The notes below the pieces were generated by a model, which saw nothing but the letters and a program-made list of their open reading frames with translations, was not told where the DNA came from and searched no databases. The position numbers were made by a program, and so were the translations under genes. Shown in pieces: positions 1 through 6,918 of a stretch of 64,000 nucleotides of DNA. Source of the stretch: Actibacterium lipolyticum (GTDB taxonomy: Bacteria; Pseudomonadota; Alphaproteobacteria; Rhodobacterales; Rhodobacteraceae); NCBI RefSeq assembly GCF_900184935.1, contig NZ_FXYE01000001.1, positions 496,001 to 560,000 on the forward strand, in the 5' to 3' direction. Each line of letters begins with the position of its first letter. The stretch's first letter is position 1.

Positions 1-1
1 C

Positions 2-613
2 GAACGTATCAACGGTGCACGGTACGAAGGGCAAGAGATCAAGGGCGCGTTGCATGTTGTGCAAGAAGGCGACCACGTACTTGAACTTGGTGCCGGGCTG
101 GGAATCGTTGGGTCAGTTGTCGCCAAAAACTGCAAACCGGCGCGTATGATTTCGTTCGAGGGGAACCCGTCGCTTATTCCGCATATTGAGAAATTGTACG
201 CGATGAACGGCTTGGGCGACGTCATCTCTGTTCGCAATCAAGTGTTGATCAGCGCCAAAGATCGCCCCCAATCGCTGCCGTTCCATGTTCATAAAAGCTA
301 TTTGGGTTCATCCCTGAACCCAACAGCGGTGCGGAGCAAGGAAACGGTTGATGTGGCGACGGTGGCTTATGATGACGTCCACAAAGACCTGAAGCCAAAC
401 GTCGTCCTAATGGATATCGAGGGTGGCGAACTGGAATTTTTGGAGCACGCAAACCTTGATGGCGTGCGCGCCATCGTGATTGAATTCCACCCCGGCGCCT
501 ATGAGGTTTCTGGGATGCGCCGCTGTAAAACGATTTTGCGTGAGGCCGGGTTTGCCCCGATTGAGGGGCTTTCGTCACGTACTGTCTGGGTCGCGGAACG
601 CACAGAAAAGTGA
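2..613 (+). CDS. FkbM family methyltransferase (5' partial)
   Basis: The frame is open to the left window edge, so the true start lies outside. The protein has a SAM-binding glycine motif (VLELGAGLGIVG, near codons 24-35 of the visible part), then FEGNP, and later LMDIEGGELEFL and VIEFHP. This is the usual layout of FkbM-type methyltransferases, which transfer methyl groups from SAM, often to hydroxyls of sugars or small molecules. The substrate cannot be read from the sequence. The TTG codon at 50 is internal, because good family sequence (RYEGQEIKGA) precedes it. The gene ends 1-2 nt before a bidirectional terminator and is convergent with the cold-shock gene. Confidence 0.8.
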   Translation, partial: ERINGARYEGQEIKGALHVVQEGDHVLELGAGLGIVGSVVAKNCKPARMISFEGNPSLIPHIEKLYAMNGLGDVISVRNQVLISAKDRPQSLPFHVHKSYLGSSLNPTAVRSKETVDVATVAYDDVHKDLKPNVVLMDIEGGELEFLEHANLDGVRAIVIEFHPGAYEVSGMRRCKTILREAGFAPIEGLSSRTVWVAERTEK

Positions 614-614
614 C

Positions 615-638
615 AAAAAAAGGGCGCCAATGGCGCCC
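615..638. terminator. bidirectional Rho-independent terminator
   Basis: A perfect 7-bp stem (GGGCGCC at 622-628, GGCGCCC at 632-638) has a 3-nt loop. On the plus side it is preceded by a run of seven A residues, which becomes a U tract for minus-strand transcripts. It is therefore strongest for the cold-shock gene and probably also serves the methyltransferase. Confidence 0.85.
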
Positions 639-660
639 TCTTCAATCTCTTTAGCCTAAA

Positions 661-867
661 TTAGGCCAGAGCGATGTTGGTTGCGCTTTCGCGACCGTCA
701 CGGCCAGCTTCGATGTCGAAGGTGACTTTCTGGTTGTCAGCAAGCGTACGCAGACCAGCGCGTTCCAGTGCAGTGATGTGCACGAACACGTCTTTGCTGC
801 CGCCATCGGGTGCGATAAAGCCGAAACCTTTAGTTTCGTTGAACCATTTTACGGTGCCAGTAGCCAT
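661..867 (-). CDS. CspA-family cold-shock protein
   Basis: This is a 68-residue single cold-shock domain, the normal family length. It begins with [18 protein letters not shown], which contains the RNP1 motif KGFGFI (about residues 13-18), followed by RNP2 VFVH (about 27-30). Such proteins bind single-stranded RNA and DNA and act as RNA chaperones in the cytoplasm. An AGGAG ribosome-binding site lies about 8 nt upstream of the ATG. The leader can form two stem-loops, as often seen for cold-inducible csp mRNAs. It is monocistronic and ends at the 615-638 terminator. Which csp paralogue it is, and whether it is cold-induced, cannot be told here. Confidence 0.95.
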   Translation of the reverse strand: MATGTVKWFNETKGFGFIAPDGGSKDVFVHITALERAGLRTLADNQKVTFDIEAGRDGRESATNIALA

Positions 868-1493
868 CCGTAGTCTCCTAAATTATGCTGCCCGCGTAGG
901 TGCGGCAGCCCGGCTTAGTCAGTGCAAGATCGAAGGACTGACAGCCGTAGAAGGAAGACAGTGGTCGATAGAGAATAACGTCGCCTTCCCCACATGCGCC
1001 TTATGTTTCTTATTTGCAAGGGGAAAGGTGGAAAATTCACGCGGCCGTTACCATGCGAAGTTTTCACATTTGTCGCGGCTAGCAACAGTTGCAGTGATGC
1101 CGATGGTCGGAAAACAGGCCAGAAAATCATGCTGTTTTGGAAACTGGCGACCACAAGCCCCGAGGATGCGAGGCTTGCAGCCGCTAGGTTTACTGCGAGA
1201 AACGCTGCAGCGACTGGTTACAGTATTGAGCTTAGAAGATAGTAATTGAGTAGATATCGGAAGAAGCCGAAACGTCCCTGCACATTCACAAAACATACGC
1301 ACCGCAGGGGTAAAAATTCCCGGCTTTTCGAACTCAATTGCAAAAATCAATCGTCTCAATACCTAACCGTACCGCATCGCGCGAAACAAAAAAGGTCTGC
1401 AATACCGGACTTTTCGGGCAGAATTACGGCAAAAGTATAGCGCGCTTGAAAAACTCATCTTTAGGTTGTAGCGTTGATTCTATCGGAGGTTGA
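868..1493. other. 626-bp intergenic region
   Basis: This is the gap between the csp gene and the first small ORF. Apart from the csp leader stem-loops, and the likely promoters for csp (leftward) and the small-ORF transcript (rightward), no convincing gene was found. Open frames across it lack ribosome-binding sites and have implausible composition. A TTGAAA at 1446-1451 is a candidate -35 element for the small-ORF transcript, but the hexamer 17 nt downstream (TAGCGT) is a weak -10. Confidence 0.5.
887..942 (-). promoter_or_regulatory. structured 5' leader of the cold-shock gene
   Basis: Two inverted repeats lie just upstream of the csp ribosome-binding site: GCTGCC (887-892) with GGCAGC (904-909), and GTCAGT (918-923) with ACTGAC (937-942). 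Both would form hairpins in the minus-strand mRNA leader. Long structured leaders that refold with temperature are known for csp genes; the thermosensor role here is inference. Confidence 0.4.
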
Positions 1494-1613
1494 ATGATCC
1501 AGGCTCTTGCGAAGAACCACTCACAGGATCACGAAACTGGCCGAACCGAAATTGACGACCTACAAACGACGACCAACAAACGAGGACTCTGCCATGACCA
1601 CTCTTCTGGATAA
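1494..1613 (+). CDS. possible 39-residue small protein
   Basis: The ATG at 1494 is preceded by a strong GGAGG (1485-1489) at 4-nt spacing. The frame runs 39 codons to TAA and encodes a hydrophilic peptide beginning MIQALAKNHSQDHE. It overlaps the next small ORF by 20 nt in another frame, which would allow translational coupling. No family is recognised. The good ribosome-binding site is the main support; it could instead be a leader peptide, or chance within an RNA gene. Confidence 0.35.
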   Translation: MIQALAKNHSQDHETGRTEIDDLQTTTNKRGLCHDHSSG

Positions 1614-1758
1614 AGCCCGCACCGGACGCAGCAACGCCCTTGCCAACCGTCTTTCCACCCAGTCGGATTGCACAGTAGACATCGGAACTCGTGAACGCTT
1701 CCTGGCACCGCGCCGGAACGAAAGCCTCCCTTTTATTTCCGCCCGCGCACGGTTCTAA
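1594..1758 (+). CDS. possible 54-residue small protein
   Basis: The ATG at 1594 has a GAGGA ribosome-binding site (1582-1586) at 7-nt spacing. The peptide begins MTTLLDKARTGRSNALANRL and is basic with one cysteine and no membrane segment. Its length and position before a structured segment and a terminator suggest it is on a short transcript with the overlapping upstream ORF. The function is unknown. Codon positions are not clearly coding-like, so an untranslated RNA remains possible. Confidence 0.4.
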   Translation: MTTLLDKARTGRSNALANRLSTQSDCTVDIGTRERFLAPRRNESLPFISARARF

Positions 1759-1803
1759 TTCCTCCCTGCGGGGAAATGCCAAGACGTCATTGAGCAGGCG
1801 GGC

Positions 1804-1840
1804 CGCCGCTACGGGGTATAGGTGCACACCCCGTGCGGCG
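1804..1840 (+). other. GC-rich hairpin downstream of the small ORFs
   Basis: CGCCGC-T-ACGGGG (1804-1816) pairs with CCCCGT-GCGGCG (1829-1840), giving 12 bp with a single bulged T and a 12-nt loop. No U tract follows, so this is not a terminator. It sits between the small ORFs and a real terminator 30 nt later and would protect or structure the 3' part of that transcript. Confidence 0.55.
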
Positions 1841-1871
1841 TAACGCAAAGAATATCTAGTTTGGATGGTTA

Positions 1872-1905
1872 ACGCCCAGCAGGTGGTCTGCTGGGCGTAT
1901 TTTTA
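1872..1905 (+). terminator. Rho-independent terminator of the small-ORF transcript
   Basis: A perfect 11-bp stem (ACGCCCAGCAG at 1872-1882, CTGCTGGGCGT at 1888-1898) has a 5-nt loop and is followed by ATTTTTATT. This is a very good plus-strand terminator. It shows that a rightward transcript ends here, supporting an expressed unit in 1494-1870. It lies 7 nt from the stop of the convergent secreted-protein gene. Confidence 0.85.
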
Positions 1906-1911
1906 TTGGGA

Positions 1912-2154
1912 TCAGTTGTCGCGCTTGCCTTTTGAAGCTGGGCCGACAGTATTGTCCAACTTGCCCTTAGCCCGCTGAACCATCTTGCCACGCATTTCAT
2001 TCTCGCCGGGGGTGTCCGCGCTCTTTTCCTGATTGGTATCATGGTATTTTTCGAGCAAGGTATCGATTGCCGTTGTCCACGGGTTCGCGTGCCCTGCGAA
2101 AGCGGGCGTAAAGGAAAGCGCAGTCAGCGCTGCGGCAAAGGTCAGTAACTTCAT
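1912..2154 (-). CDS. small secreted protein, unknown function
   Basis: This 80-residue protein has a clear Sec signal peptide: MKLLTFAAALTALSFTPAFA followed by GHANPW, with likely cleavage after residue 20. The mature part is about 60 residues, highly charged, lacks cysteines and ends in SKGKRDN. It has no recognised domain. The ATG is preceded by AGGAAGAAC, a reasonable ribosome-binding site. It is probably periplasmic and monocistronic, divergent from the DUF2892 gene. No function is proposed. Confidence 0.7.
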   Translation of the reverse strand: MKLLTFAAALTALSFTPAFAGHANPWTTAIDTLLEKYHDTNQEKSADTPGENEMRGKMVQRAKGKLDNTVGPASKGKRDN

Positions 2155-2235
2155 TGTTCTTCCTGCTATTATTGGCTGTTAAAGGGCTCGTGCCGAGGTG
2201 AAGGGGACCCGACACAAGACCCTTTTCTGTCGCCG

Positions 2236-2293
2236 CAATATAATATGCATGATATTGAATGTAAGTGGGCGGCTTCCTATATATATAGGAAGC
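2236..2293 (+). promoter_or_regulatory. promoter with overlapping perfect palindrome (DUF2892 gene)
   Basis: TTGAAT (2255-2260) and TATATA (2278-2283) are spaced 17 nt and fit a sigma-70 promoter 51 nt upstream of the DUF2892 start. A perfect 22-bp palindrome (half-site GCTTCCTATAT, 2272-2293) covers the -10 hexamer. A second, imperfect AT-rich palindrome (CAATAT at 2236-2241 to ATATTG at 2252-2257) abuts the -35. This is the layout of a repressed promoter. DUF2892/YgaP-type genes are often controlled by ArsR-family sulfide or persulfide sensors (BigR/SqrR/YgaV), a plausible but unproven link. Confidence 0.6.
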
Positions 2294-2333
2294 GCGCGGA
2301 AGACCGCGCATCAGTTCAACATAGGATGAGAAA

Positions 2334-2537
2334 ATGACCTTAGATCGTGCCGTAATGCTGTTTGCAGGTATCATGATCCTGCTTAGCGTCGTTCTTACCG
2401 TTTATGTTTCGCCGCTTTGGATGTGGTTCACCGTGTTCATCGGCGCGAATCTGATCCAGTCGTCATTCACCGGGTTTTGCCCAGCGGCGATTGTGTTCAG
2501 AAAACTTGGTGTGAAAAGCGGGTCTGCTTTTGCATAA
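2334..2537 (+). CDS. DUF2892 (YgaP-like) inner-membrane protein
   Basis: This 67-residue protein has two hydrophobic segments (about residues 7-25 and 28-45) and the conserved C-terminal pattern GFCPAAIVFRKLGVK. That matches the DUF2892 domain, found alone or as the membrane tail of YgaP rhodaneses. The cysteine in FCP is typical. The ATG at 2334 has AGGATGAG just upstream. Members are often linked to sulfur or persulfide handling, but the stand-alone domain has no proven reaction. It is followed at once by a bidirectional terminator, so the transcript is monocistronic. Confidence 0.85.
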   Translation: MTLDRAVMLFAGIMILLSVVLTVYVSPLWMWFTVFIGANLIQSSFTGFCPAAIVFRKLGVKSGSAFA

Positions 2538-2557
2538 AAGGCAAAGGCCCCAAAAGA

Positions 2558-2586
2558 AAAAGCGCGGAGGAAACCTCCGCGCTTTT
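2558..2586. terminator. bidirectional terminator
   Basis: A 13-bp stem (AAAAGCGCGGAGG at 2558-2570, CCTCCGCGCTTTT at 2574-2586) has a 3-nt loop, with U tracts possible on both strands. It separates the converging DUF2892 and ettA transcripts. Confidence 0.9.
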
Positions 2587-2590
2587 CTGT

Positions 2591-4246
2591 TTAGCGACTG
2601 AATTTTTTGTACTTAACCCGTTTCGGTTCGACCGACTCAGGGCCAAGGCGACGGATCTTGTCTTCCTCGTAGGCTTCGAAGTTGCCTTCAAACCATTCCA
2701 CGTGGGCCTCGCCTTCGAAGGCCAGAATGTGTGTACACAGGCGGTCAAGGAAGAAGCGATCGTGCGAGATGATGACCGCGCAGCCGGCGAAATCTTCCAA
2801 CGCCGCTTCCAGCGCCTGAAGGGTTTCAACGTCCAAATCGTTGGTAGGTTCATCGAGGAGGAGAACGTTACCGCCCGCCTTCAGCAATTTGGCCATGTGG
2901 ACACGGTTACGTTCACCGCCCGACAGAAGGCCAACCTTTTTCTGCTGATCGCCGCCCTTGAAGTTGAAGGACGAACAATAGGCGCGGCTGTTTACTTCGG
3001 CGTCGCCAAGCTGAACGATGTCCAGCCCGTCCGAGATTTCTTCCCAAACGGTTTTGTCCGCGCCCAACGCATCGCGGGACTGATCGACGTATGACAGCTT
3101 AACGGTGTCACCAATGGTGACAGAGCCGGAATCGGGTTCTTCCTGACCAGTCAGCATACGGAACAGCGTGGATTTACCGGCGCCGTTCGGGCCGATGACG
3201 CCGACAATGCCACCCGGGGGCAGGGCAAAAGACAGGTCTTCGATCAACAAGCGGTCGCCGTAGGCTTTGCTCATGTTTTCGATCTCGATCACCTTGCCGC
3301 CAAGGCGTGGGCCGTTGGGGATGATGATCTGAGCGCGCGACAGTTTTTCGCGTTCGGACTGGCCAGCCAGCTCTTCATACGCATTGATACGCGCCTTTTG
3401 TTTGGCCTGACGGGCTTTCGCACCGGCGCGGATCCATTCCAGTTCGCGCTCAAGCACTTTCTGTTTGGATTTGTCTTCGCGCTGTTCTTGCTCCAGCCGT
3501 TTGGCTTTTTGATCCAGCCACGCGGAATAGTTGCCTTCGTAAGGAATGCCGCGGCCACGGTCGAGTTCAAGGATCCAGCCAGTGATGTCATCCAAGAAAT
3601 ACCGGTCGTGCGTAACGCACAGGATGGTGCCCTTGTATTCGATCAGGTGCTTTTGCAGCCAAGCGATGGTTTCCGCGTCAAGGTGGTTGGTCGGTTCGTC
3701 AAGCAGCAGCATGTCAGGTGCTTCAAGTAGCAACTTGCACAGCGCCACGCGGCGTTTTTCACCACCGGAGAGGGTTTCAACGGGTGCTTCGTCGGGGGGG
3801 CAGCGCAGTGCCTCCATCGCGACGTCGATCTGGCTGTCCAGGTCCCACAGGTTGTTGGCGTCAATCTCGTCCTGAAGCGCGGCCATTTCGTCGGCAGTTT
3901 CGTCAGAGTAGTTCATGGCCAGTTCGTTGAACCGGTCAAGCTTGCCCTTCTTTTCTGCCACGCCCAGCATCACGTTTTCACGGACGGTCAGGTTGGTATC
4001 CAGTTCGGGTTCCTGTGGAAGGTAGCCAATTTTGGCACCTTTCGCGGCCCAAGCTTCGCCGGTGAAATCCTTGTCGATGCCCGCCATGATGCGCAGCAAT
4101 GTGGATTTACCCGCGCCGTTGACGCCGACAACACCGATCTTAACGCCGGGAAGGAAGGAGAGGCGGATGTCCTCGAAGCACTTTTTGCCGCCGGGATAGG
4201 TCTTGGACACGCCGTCCATGTGATAGACGTATTGGTAAGATGCCAT
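2591..4246 (-). CDS. ettA: energy-dependent translational throttle protein EttA (ABC-F)
   Basis: This 551-residue protein has two ABC ATPase domains and no membrane segments. The first has GVNGAGKST (about residue 42), LSGGEKRR and LLLDEPTNHLD; the second has GPNGAGKST, LSGGERNR and LLLDEPTNDLD. The length and the start (MASYQYVYHMDGVSKTYPGGK) match EttA, an ABC-F factor that binds the ribosomal E site and gates the first elongation steps according to the ATP/ADP ratio. A linker with arginine/lysine-rich helices lies between the domains, as expected for the P-site tRNA interaction motif. It is monocistronic and ends at the 2558-2586 terminator. Confidence 0.95.
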   Translation of the reverse strand: MASYQYVYHMDGVSKTYPGGKKCFEDIRLSFLPGVKIGVVGVNGAGKSTLLRIMAGIDKDFTGEAWAAKGAKIGYLPQEPELDTNLTVRENVMLGVAEKKGKLDRFNELAMNYSDETADEMAALQDEIDANNLWDLDSQIDVAMEALRCPPDEAPVETLSGGEKRRVALCKLLLEAPDMLLLDEPTNHLDAETIAWLQKHLIEYKGTILCVTHDRYFLDDITGWILELDRGRGIPYEGNYSAWLDQKAKRLEQEQREDKSKQKVLERELEWIRAGAKARQAKQKARINAYEELAGQSEREKLSRAQIIIPNGPRLGGKVIEIENMSKAYGDRLLIEDLSFALPPGGIVGVIGPNGAGKSTLFRMLTGQEEPDSGSVTIGDTVKLSYVDQSRDALGADKTVWEEISDGLDIVQLGDAEVNSRAYCSSFNFKGGDQQKKVGLLSGGERNRVHMAKLLKAGGNVLLLDEPTNDLDVETLQALEAALEDFAGCAVIISHDRFFLDRLCTHILAFEGEAHVEWFEGNFEAYEEDKIRRLGPESVEPKRVKYKKFSR

Positions 4247-4336
4247 TTGCCGCCTCTTTCAGAGAATTCGCTTTGGCAATCATCTAGACAACCAAGCGCA
4301 AAAGGGCAATCGCTGCGTTCAGGTGGCGAAATCCAA

Positions 4337-4369
4337 CAAAAAACGGCGCCTCGATTGAAGCGCCGTTTT
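4337..4369 (-). terminator. terminator of the first VPLPA-CTERM gene
   Basis: AAAACGGCGC (4340-4349) pairs with GCGCCGTTTT (4360-4369) around a 10-nt loop. On the minus strand it is followed by a TTTTTTG tract, giving a strong terminator just past the stop of the 4391-4987 gene. Confidence 0.85.
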
Positions 4370-4390
4370 GAACGTTATCTGGTGTTGTGC

Positions 4391-4987
4391 TTAGGCCGCT
4401 TTACGGCGACGGCGGCGTGCCACGATCGGCAACAGGCCAAGACCGCCAGCAAGCGCTGCGCCTGCGAATGGCACGGGCACGGTGCTTACAACGCCAATCG
4501 TGGCAGTTGTGGAATAGCCGGGCTGTAGCGCATTGCTGGCGTCATCAAACCCGACGGTGACAATACTGCCATCCGAAAGCGTGATTGTGACGGGGCTATC
4601 GTCCCATGTCAGAACACCGCCAACCAGCGAACCCGCAATTACCGTATAGGCGTTGTTCGTACCAGTTATCGTGGTTGTTGCATCAACCGGATCAGTGAAA
4701 GCGAGTGTCGCAACGATGTCATAGGTCCCAAAGCCGCGTCCGCCTGCGGTGTCGAACTCTAGAAAGTCAAACGTTTCGGTCGCGCCTTCAGCGATTGTGT
4801 ATGTCCCACCAAGCGAGCTGGACAGCGATGCAGTTGCGACGCAGTTACCAACGATGCAAGTGGTGTTCGTCATGGAGACGCTTGATGCGCCAACATCGAT
4901 TGTAAAGTCGATTGTCGATGCATTCGATGCATTTGCGGCAAGCGCGAATGTGCCGGCCGCTACAAATGCAAGAGCAGTATGCTTCAT
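4391..4987 (-). CDS. VPLPA-CTERM sorting domain protein
   Basis: This 198-residue exported protein has a signal peptide of about 23 residues (MKHTALAFVAAGTFALAANA) and a Thr/Ser/Gly/Asp-rich beta-type middle with one cysteine pair (CIVGNC). The C-terminus is a sorting signal: VPVPFAGAA, a hydrophobic helix ending LLPIV, then ARRRRRKAA. This tripartite tail is the hallmark of the VPLPA-CTERM class, processed in Rhodobacterales by an exosortase (XrtD type) that is not in this window. It is a tandem paralogue of the 5327-5920 gene, with the same domain order and tail. The ligand or role is unknown; a surface or exopolysaccharide-associated protein is likely. Confidence 0.8.
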   Translation of the reverse strand: MKHTALAFVAAGTFALAANASNASTIDFTIDVGASSVSMTNTTCIVGNCVATASLSSSLGGTYTIAEGATETFDFLEFDTAGGRGFGTYDIVATLAFTDPVDATTTITGTNNAYTVIAGSLVGGVLTWDDSPVTITLSDGSIVTVGFDDASNALQPGYSTTATIGVVSTVPVPFAGAALAGGLGLLPIVARRRRRKAA

Positions 4988-5326
4988 TTCCGTTACCCTT
5001 AATTTCCGCCGATTTTCCCGAAAAAGTGGGCCACCAGCGTGCTTTTGAAAATTGTTTTAGTGCTGGCCAGAAATTAGCACCCCATGCTGCGCGCGCAAAA
5101 GGTTAACGAATGCCTAATGGAATATTCGCAGGGAAAACAACCTAGGGGGGATCGCCTGAAGCGACTTACGCGCGAAAGCTGCGCAAAAGTGCTGCTAAAA
5201 TAGGCGAAATCGGAAAATTTCGACCTATCACACCGAAAAGGCACGTGACCTTTCGCGACTCATGTTTCGCAAACGAAGCTAAATCGCCTGCGAAACACTA
5301 AAGCTCAATTCTTTCGGTCGGGCCGA
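4988..5326. other. 339-bp spacer between the two VPLPA-CTERM genes
   Basis: No gene is visible. It must hold the promoter of the 4391-4987 gene. An inverted repeat, GTTTCGCA (5264-5271) with TGCGAAAC (5289-5296), lies about 30 nt past the stop of the upstream paralogue. It could act as a weak 3'-end hairpin, but it lacks a U tract. The spacer length suggests the two paralogues are transcribed separately. Confidence 0.5.
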
Positions 5327-5920
5327 TTAAGCCGCCTTGCGGCGACGGCGGCGTGCGACCAATGGCAGTAGAACAAGCCCACCACCAAGCATCATAGATG
5401 CGCCCGGCAGAGGAACGATGCTGAGAACCGTAAAGGTTGCCGATGTCGTCACGCTGTCGGTCAATGCGACAAAGCCTTGTTCGAATTCCATCAGGATTTC
5501 GGTGCCATTCGCCAGTGTGATAACTGTCGTGGCATCATCCCAAGACAGGCCACCCAGCAAGATCGTTTCGATCCCGTTCAGTGCGGCCACCGCACCAGAC
5601 ACGGTTGCCGTGGCGCCCAGCGGGCCCGAGAATGCCAAAGTTGCTTCGATGTCGTAAACTCCGAACCCAACACCACTGCCAGCGGCAAAGGTCAAGAAGT
5701 CGACAGTAGCAGAGTCGCCTTCGCCCAGCGAATAAGTGCCGCCAAGCCCAGAAGCAACGGACGCGGTAAGCGAGCAGGTGCCAATGCAGCTGGTCGGCGT
5801 CAGCGATACGCTGGAGGCGCCGGTATCGATTGTGAAGTCGACGGTCGAAGCCTCTGCAGTGGAAAGTGAACCAAGTGCTAGAGAGCCAACCGTAGCGAGT
5901 GCAAGTGCAGCGGTTTTCAT
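5327..5920 (-). CDS. VPLPA-CTERM sorting domain protein (paralogue)
   Basis: This 197-residue exported protein is clearly related to the 4391-4987 product. Its signal peptide ends ...LSTAEA, and the mature part opens STVDFTIDTGASSVSL, closely parallel to STIDFTIDVGASSVSM in the neighbour. A cysteine pair (CIGTC) follows. The C-terminal tail is VPLPGASMM, a hydrophobic helix and VARRRRRKAA, a textbook VPLPA-CTERM signal. The pair looks like a tandem duplication that has diverged in the middle. No enzymatic motif is seen, so the role is unknown. Confidence 0.82.
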   Translation of the reverse strand: MKTAALALATVGSLALGSLSTAEASTVDFTIDTGASSVSLTPTSCIGTCSLTASVASGLGGTYSLGEGDSATVDFLTFAAGSGVGFGVYDIEATLAFSGPLGATATVSGAVAALNGIETILLGGLSWDDATTVITLANGTEILMEFEQGFVALTDSVTTSATFTVLSIVPLPGASMMLGGGLVLLPLVARRRRRKAA

Positions 5921-6233
5921 TCCAAAATCCTTTTAGCGCACTGTCATGCTCTGAACTTGAGCGGCGCATGGTGTCTATTAACTCACTGATTCATAGCACG
6001 ATCCGCCACATTTTAACAGTATTAACGCCGTATTTTAGGCGAAGTTCCGCCATGAAATTTTCATGTTCAACAAAGCGTTTAAAATTCATGTATTTCAATC
6101 GGTTCTGGAAACGATCACTGTCTGGCCTGTTATTTTGCTTCGCTGCGACTGCGAAAAAATGTGGAGCGCGCAATTTGTCGCATCAATTGACAGCCGCGAG
6201 GGATTGGATGAATAAGCCCCTGCTGGCCCGAAC
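5921..6233. other. intergenic region between divergent genes
   Basis: This AT-richer stretch separates the VPLPA-CTERM gene (leftward) from nadD (rightward) and must carry both promoters. A direct repeat TTAAC-N4-TTAAC (6013-6026) is visible but has no recognised owner. No credible gene or RNA was found. Confidence 0.4.
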
Positions 6234-6244
6234 GGAGGAACCAG

Positions 6245-6847
6245 GTGCGCCATAGTTTGCCACATGCGGCTCCGGGCCAGATTGTTGGGCTTTTGGGCGG
6301 GTCATTTGATCCCGCACACGACGGTCATGCCCACATCACCAAAGAGGCCCTAAAGCGATTTGGCCTTGATCAAGTTTGGTGGCTTGTGTCGCCGGGCAAT
6401 CCGTTGAAGGCAGAAGGGCCCGCCCCGATGGCACAACGGCTGGATGCGGCGCGGCGTGTGATTGCGCACCCACGTGTCAAAGTCACCGATATCGAAGCGA
6501 CCATTGGCACGCGGTACACTGCGGCGACCCTTAGTGAGCTGAAGCGGCTTTACCCCTCCACGCGGTTCGTTTGGCTGATGGGCGCGGATAACCTTGCGAC
6601 TTTTCACAAGTGGGATCGCTGGGAATGGATTATGGAAAACGTCCCGATTGGGGTGATCGCGCGTCCGGGCCTGCGCCTTTCGGCGCGGGTTTCCAAGGCG
6701 GCAGAGCGTTATGCCCGATACCGCATCCCCGCGCGGGCGTCATTTACGTTAGGGCGCTGTGATCCGCCCGCGTGGTGTTTTGTGAACATTCCAATGGTCA
6801 ATATCTCCTCTACCGAAATTCGCGCCAAAGGCGGTTGGGCGCGATAG
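6245..6847 (+). CDS. nadD: nicotinate-nucleotide adenylyltransferase
   Basis: NadD adenylates nicotinate mononucleotide with ATP to form deamido-NAD in NAD biosynthesis. This 200-residue protein has the nucleotidyltransferase motif [11 protein letters not shown] (about residues 18-28), with the HxGH-like signature, and the C-terminal SSTEIR motif. The GTG start at 6245 is chosen because GGAGG (6234-6238) lies 6 nt upstream; an ATG at 6208 in another frame gives only 15 codons. The usual neighbour rsfS is absent. dacB follows 71 nt downstream in the same direction. Confidence 0.93.
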   Translation: MRHSLPHAAPGQIVGLLGGSFDPAHDGHAHITKEALKRFGLDQVWWLVSPGNPLKAEGPAPMAQRLDAARRVIAHPRVKVTDIEATIGTRYTAATLSELKRLYPSTRFVWLMGADNLATFHKWDRWEWIMENVPIGVIARPGLRLSARVSKAAERYARYRIPARASFTLGRCDPPAWCFVNIPMVNISSTEIRAKGGWAR

Positions 6848-6918
6848 CACGAATTTGTCACCGCAATAGGTGGTGTTCGGGCTTGTTCGTCGGGCGGTGA
6901 TTTGGTTCACTCCGCCGC

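Noticed and set aside
1446-1474. Heat-shock (RpoH-type) promoter before the small ORFs
   Set aside because: CTTGAAA fits the -35, but no matching -10 occurs at the proper distance.
5102-5116. CtrA site (TTAA-N7-TTAA) upstream of the VPLPA-CTERM gene
   Set aside because: Only the first half-site is intact (the second reads CTAA), and similar half-sites occur by chance in AT-rich gaps.
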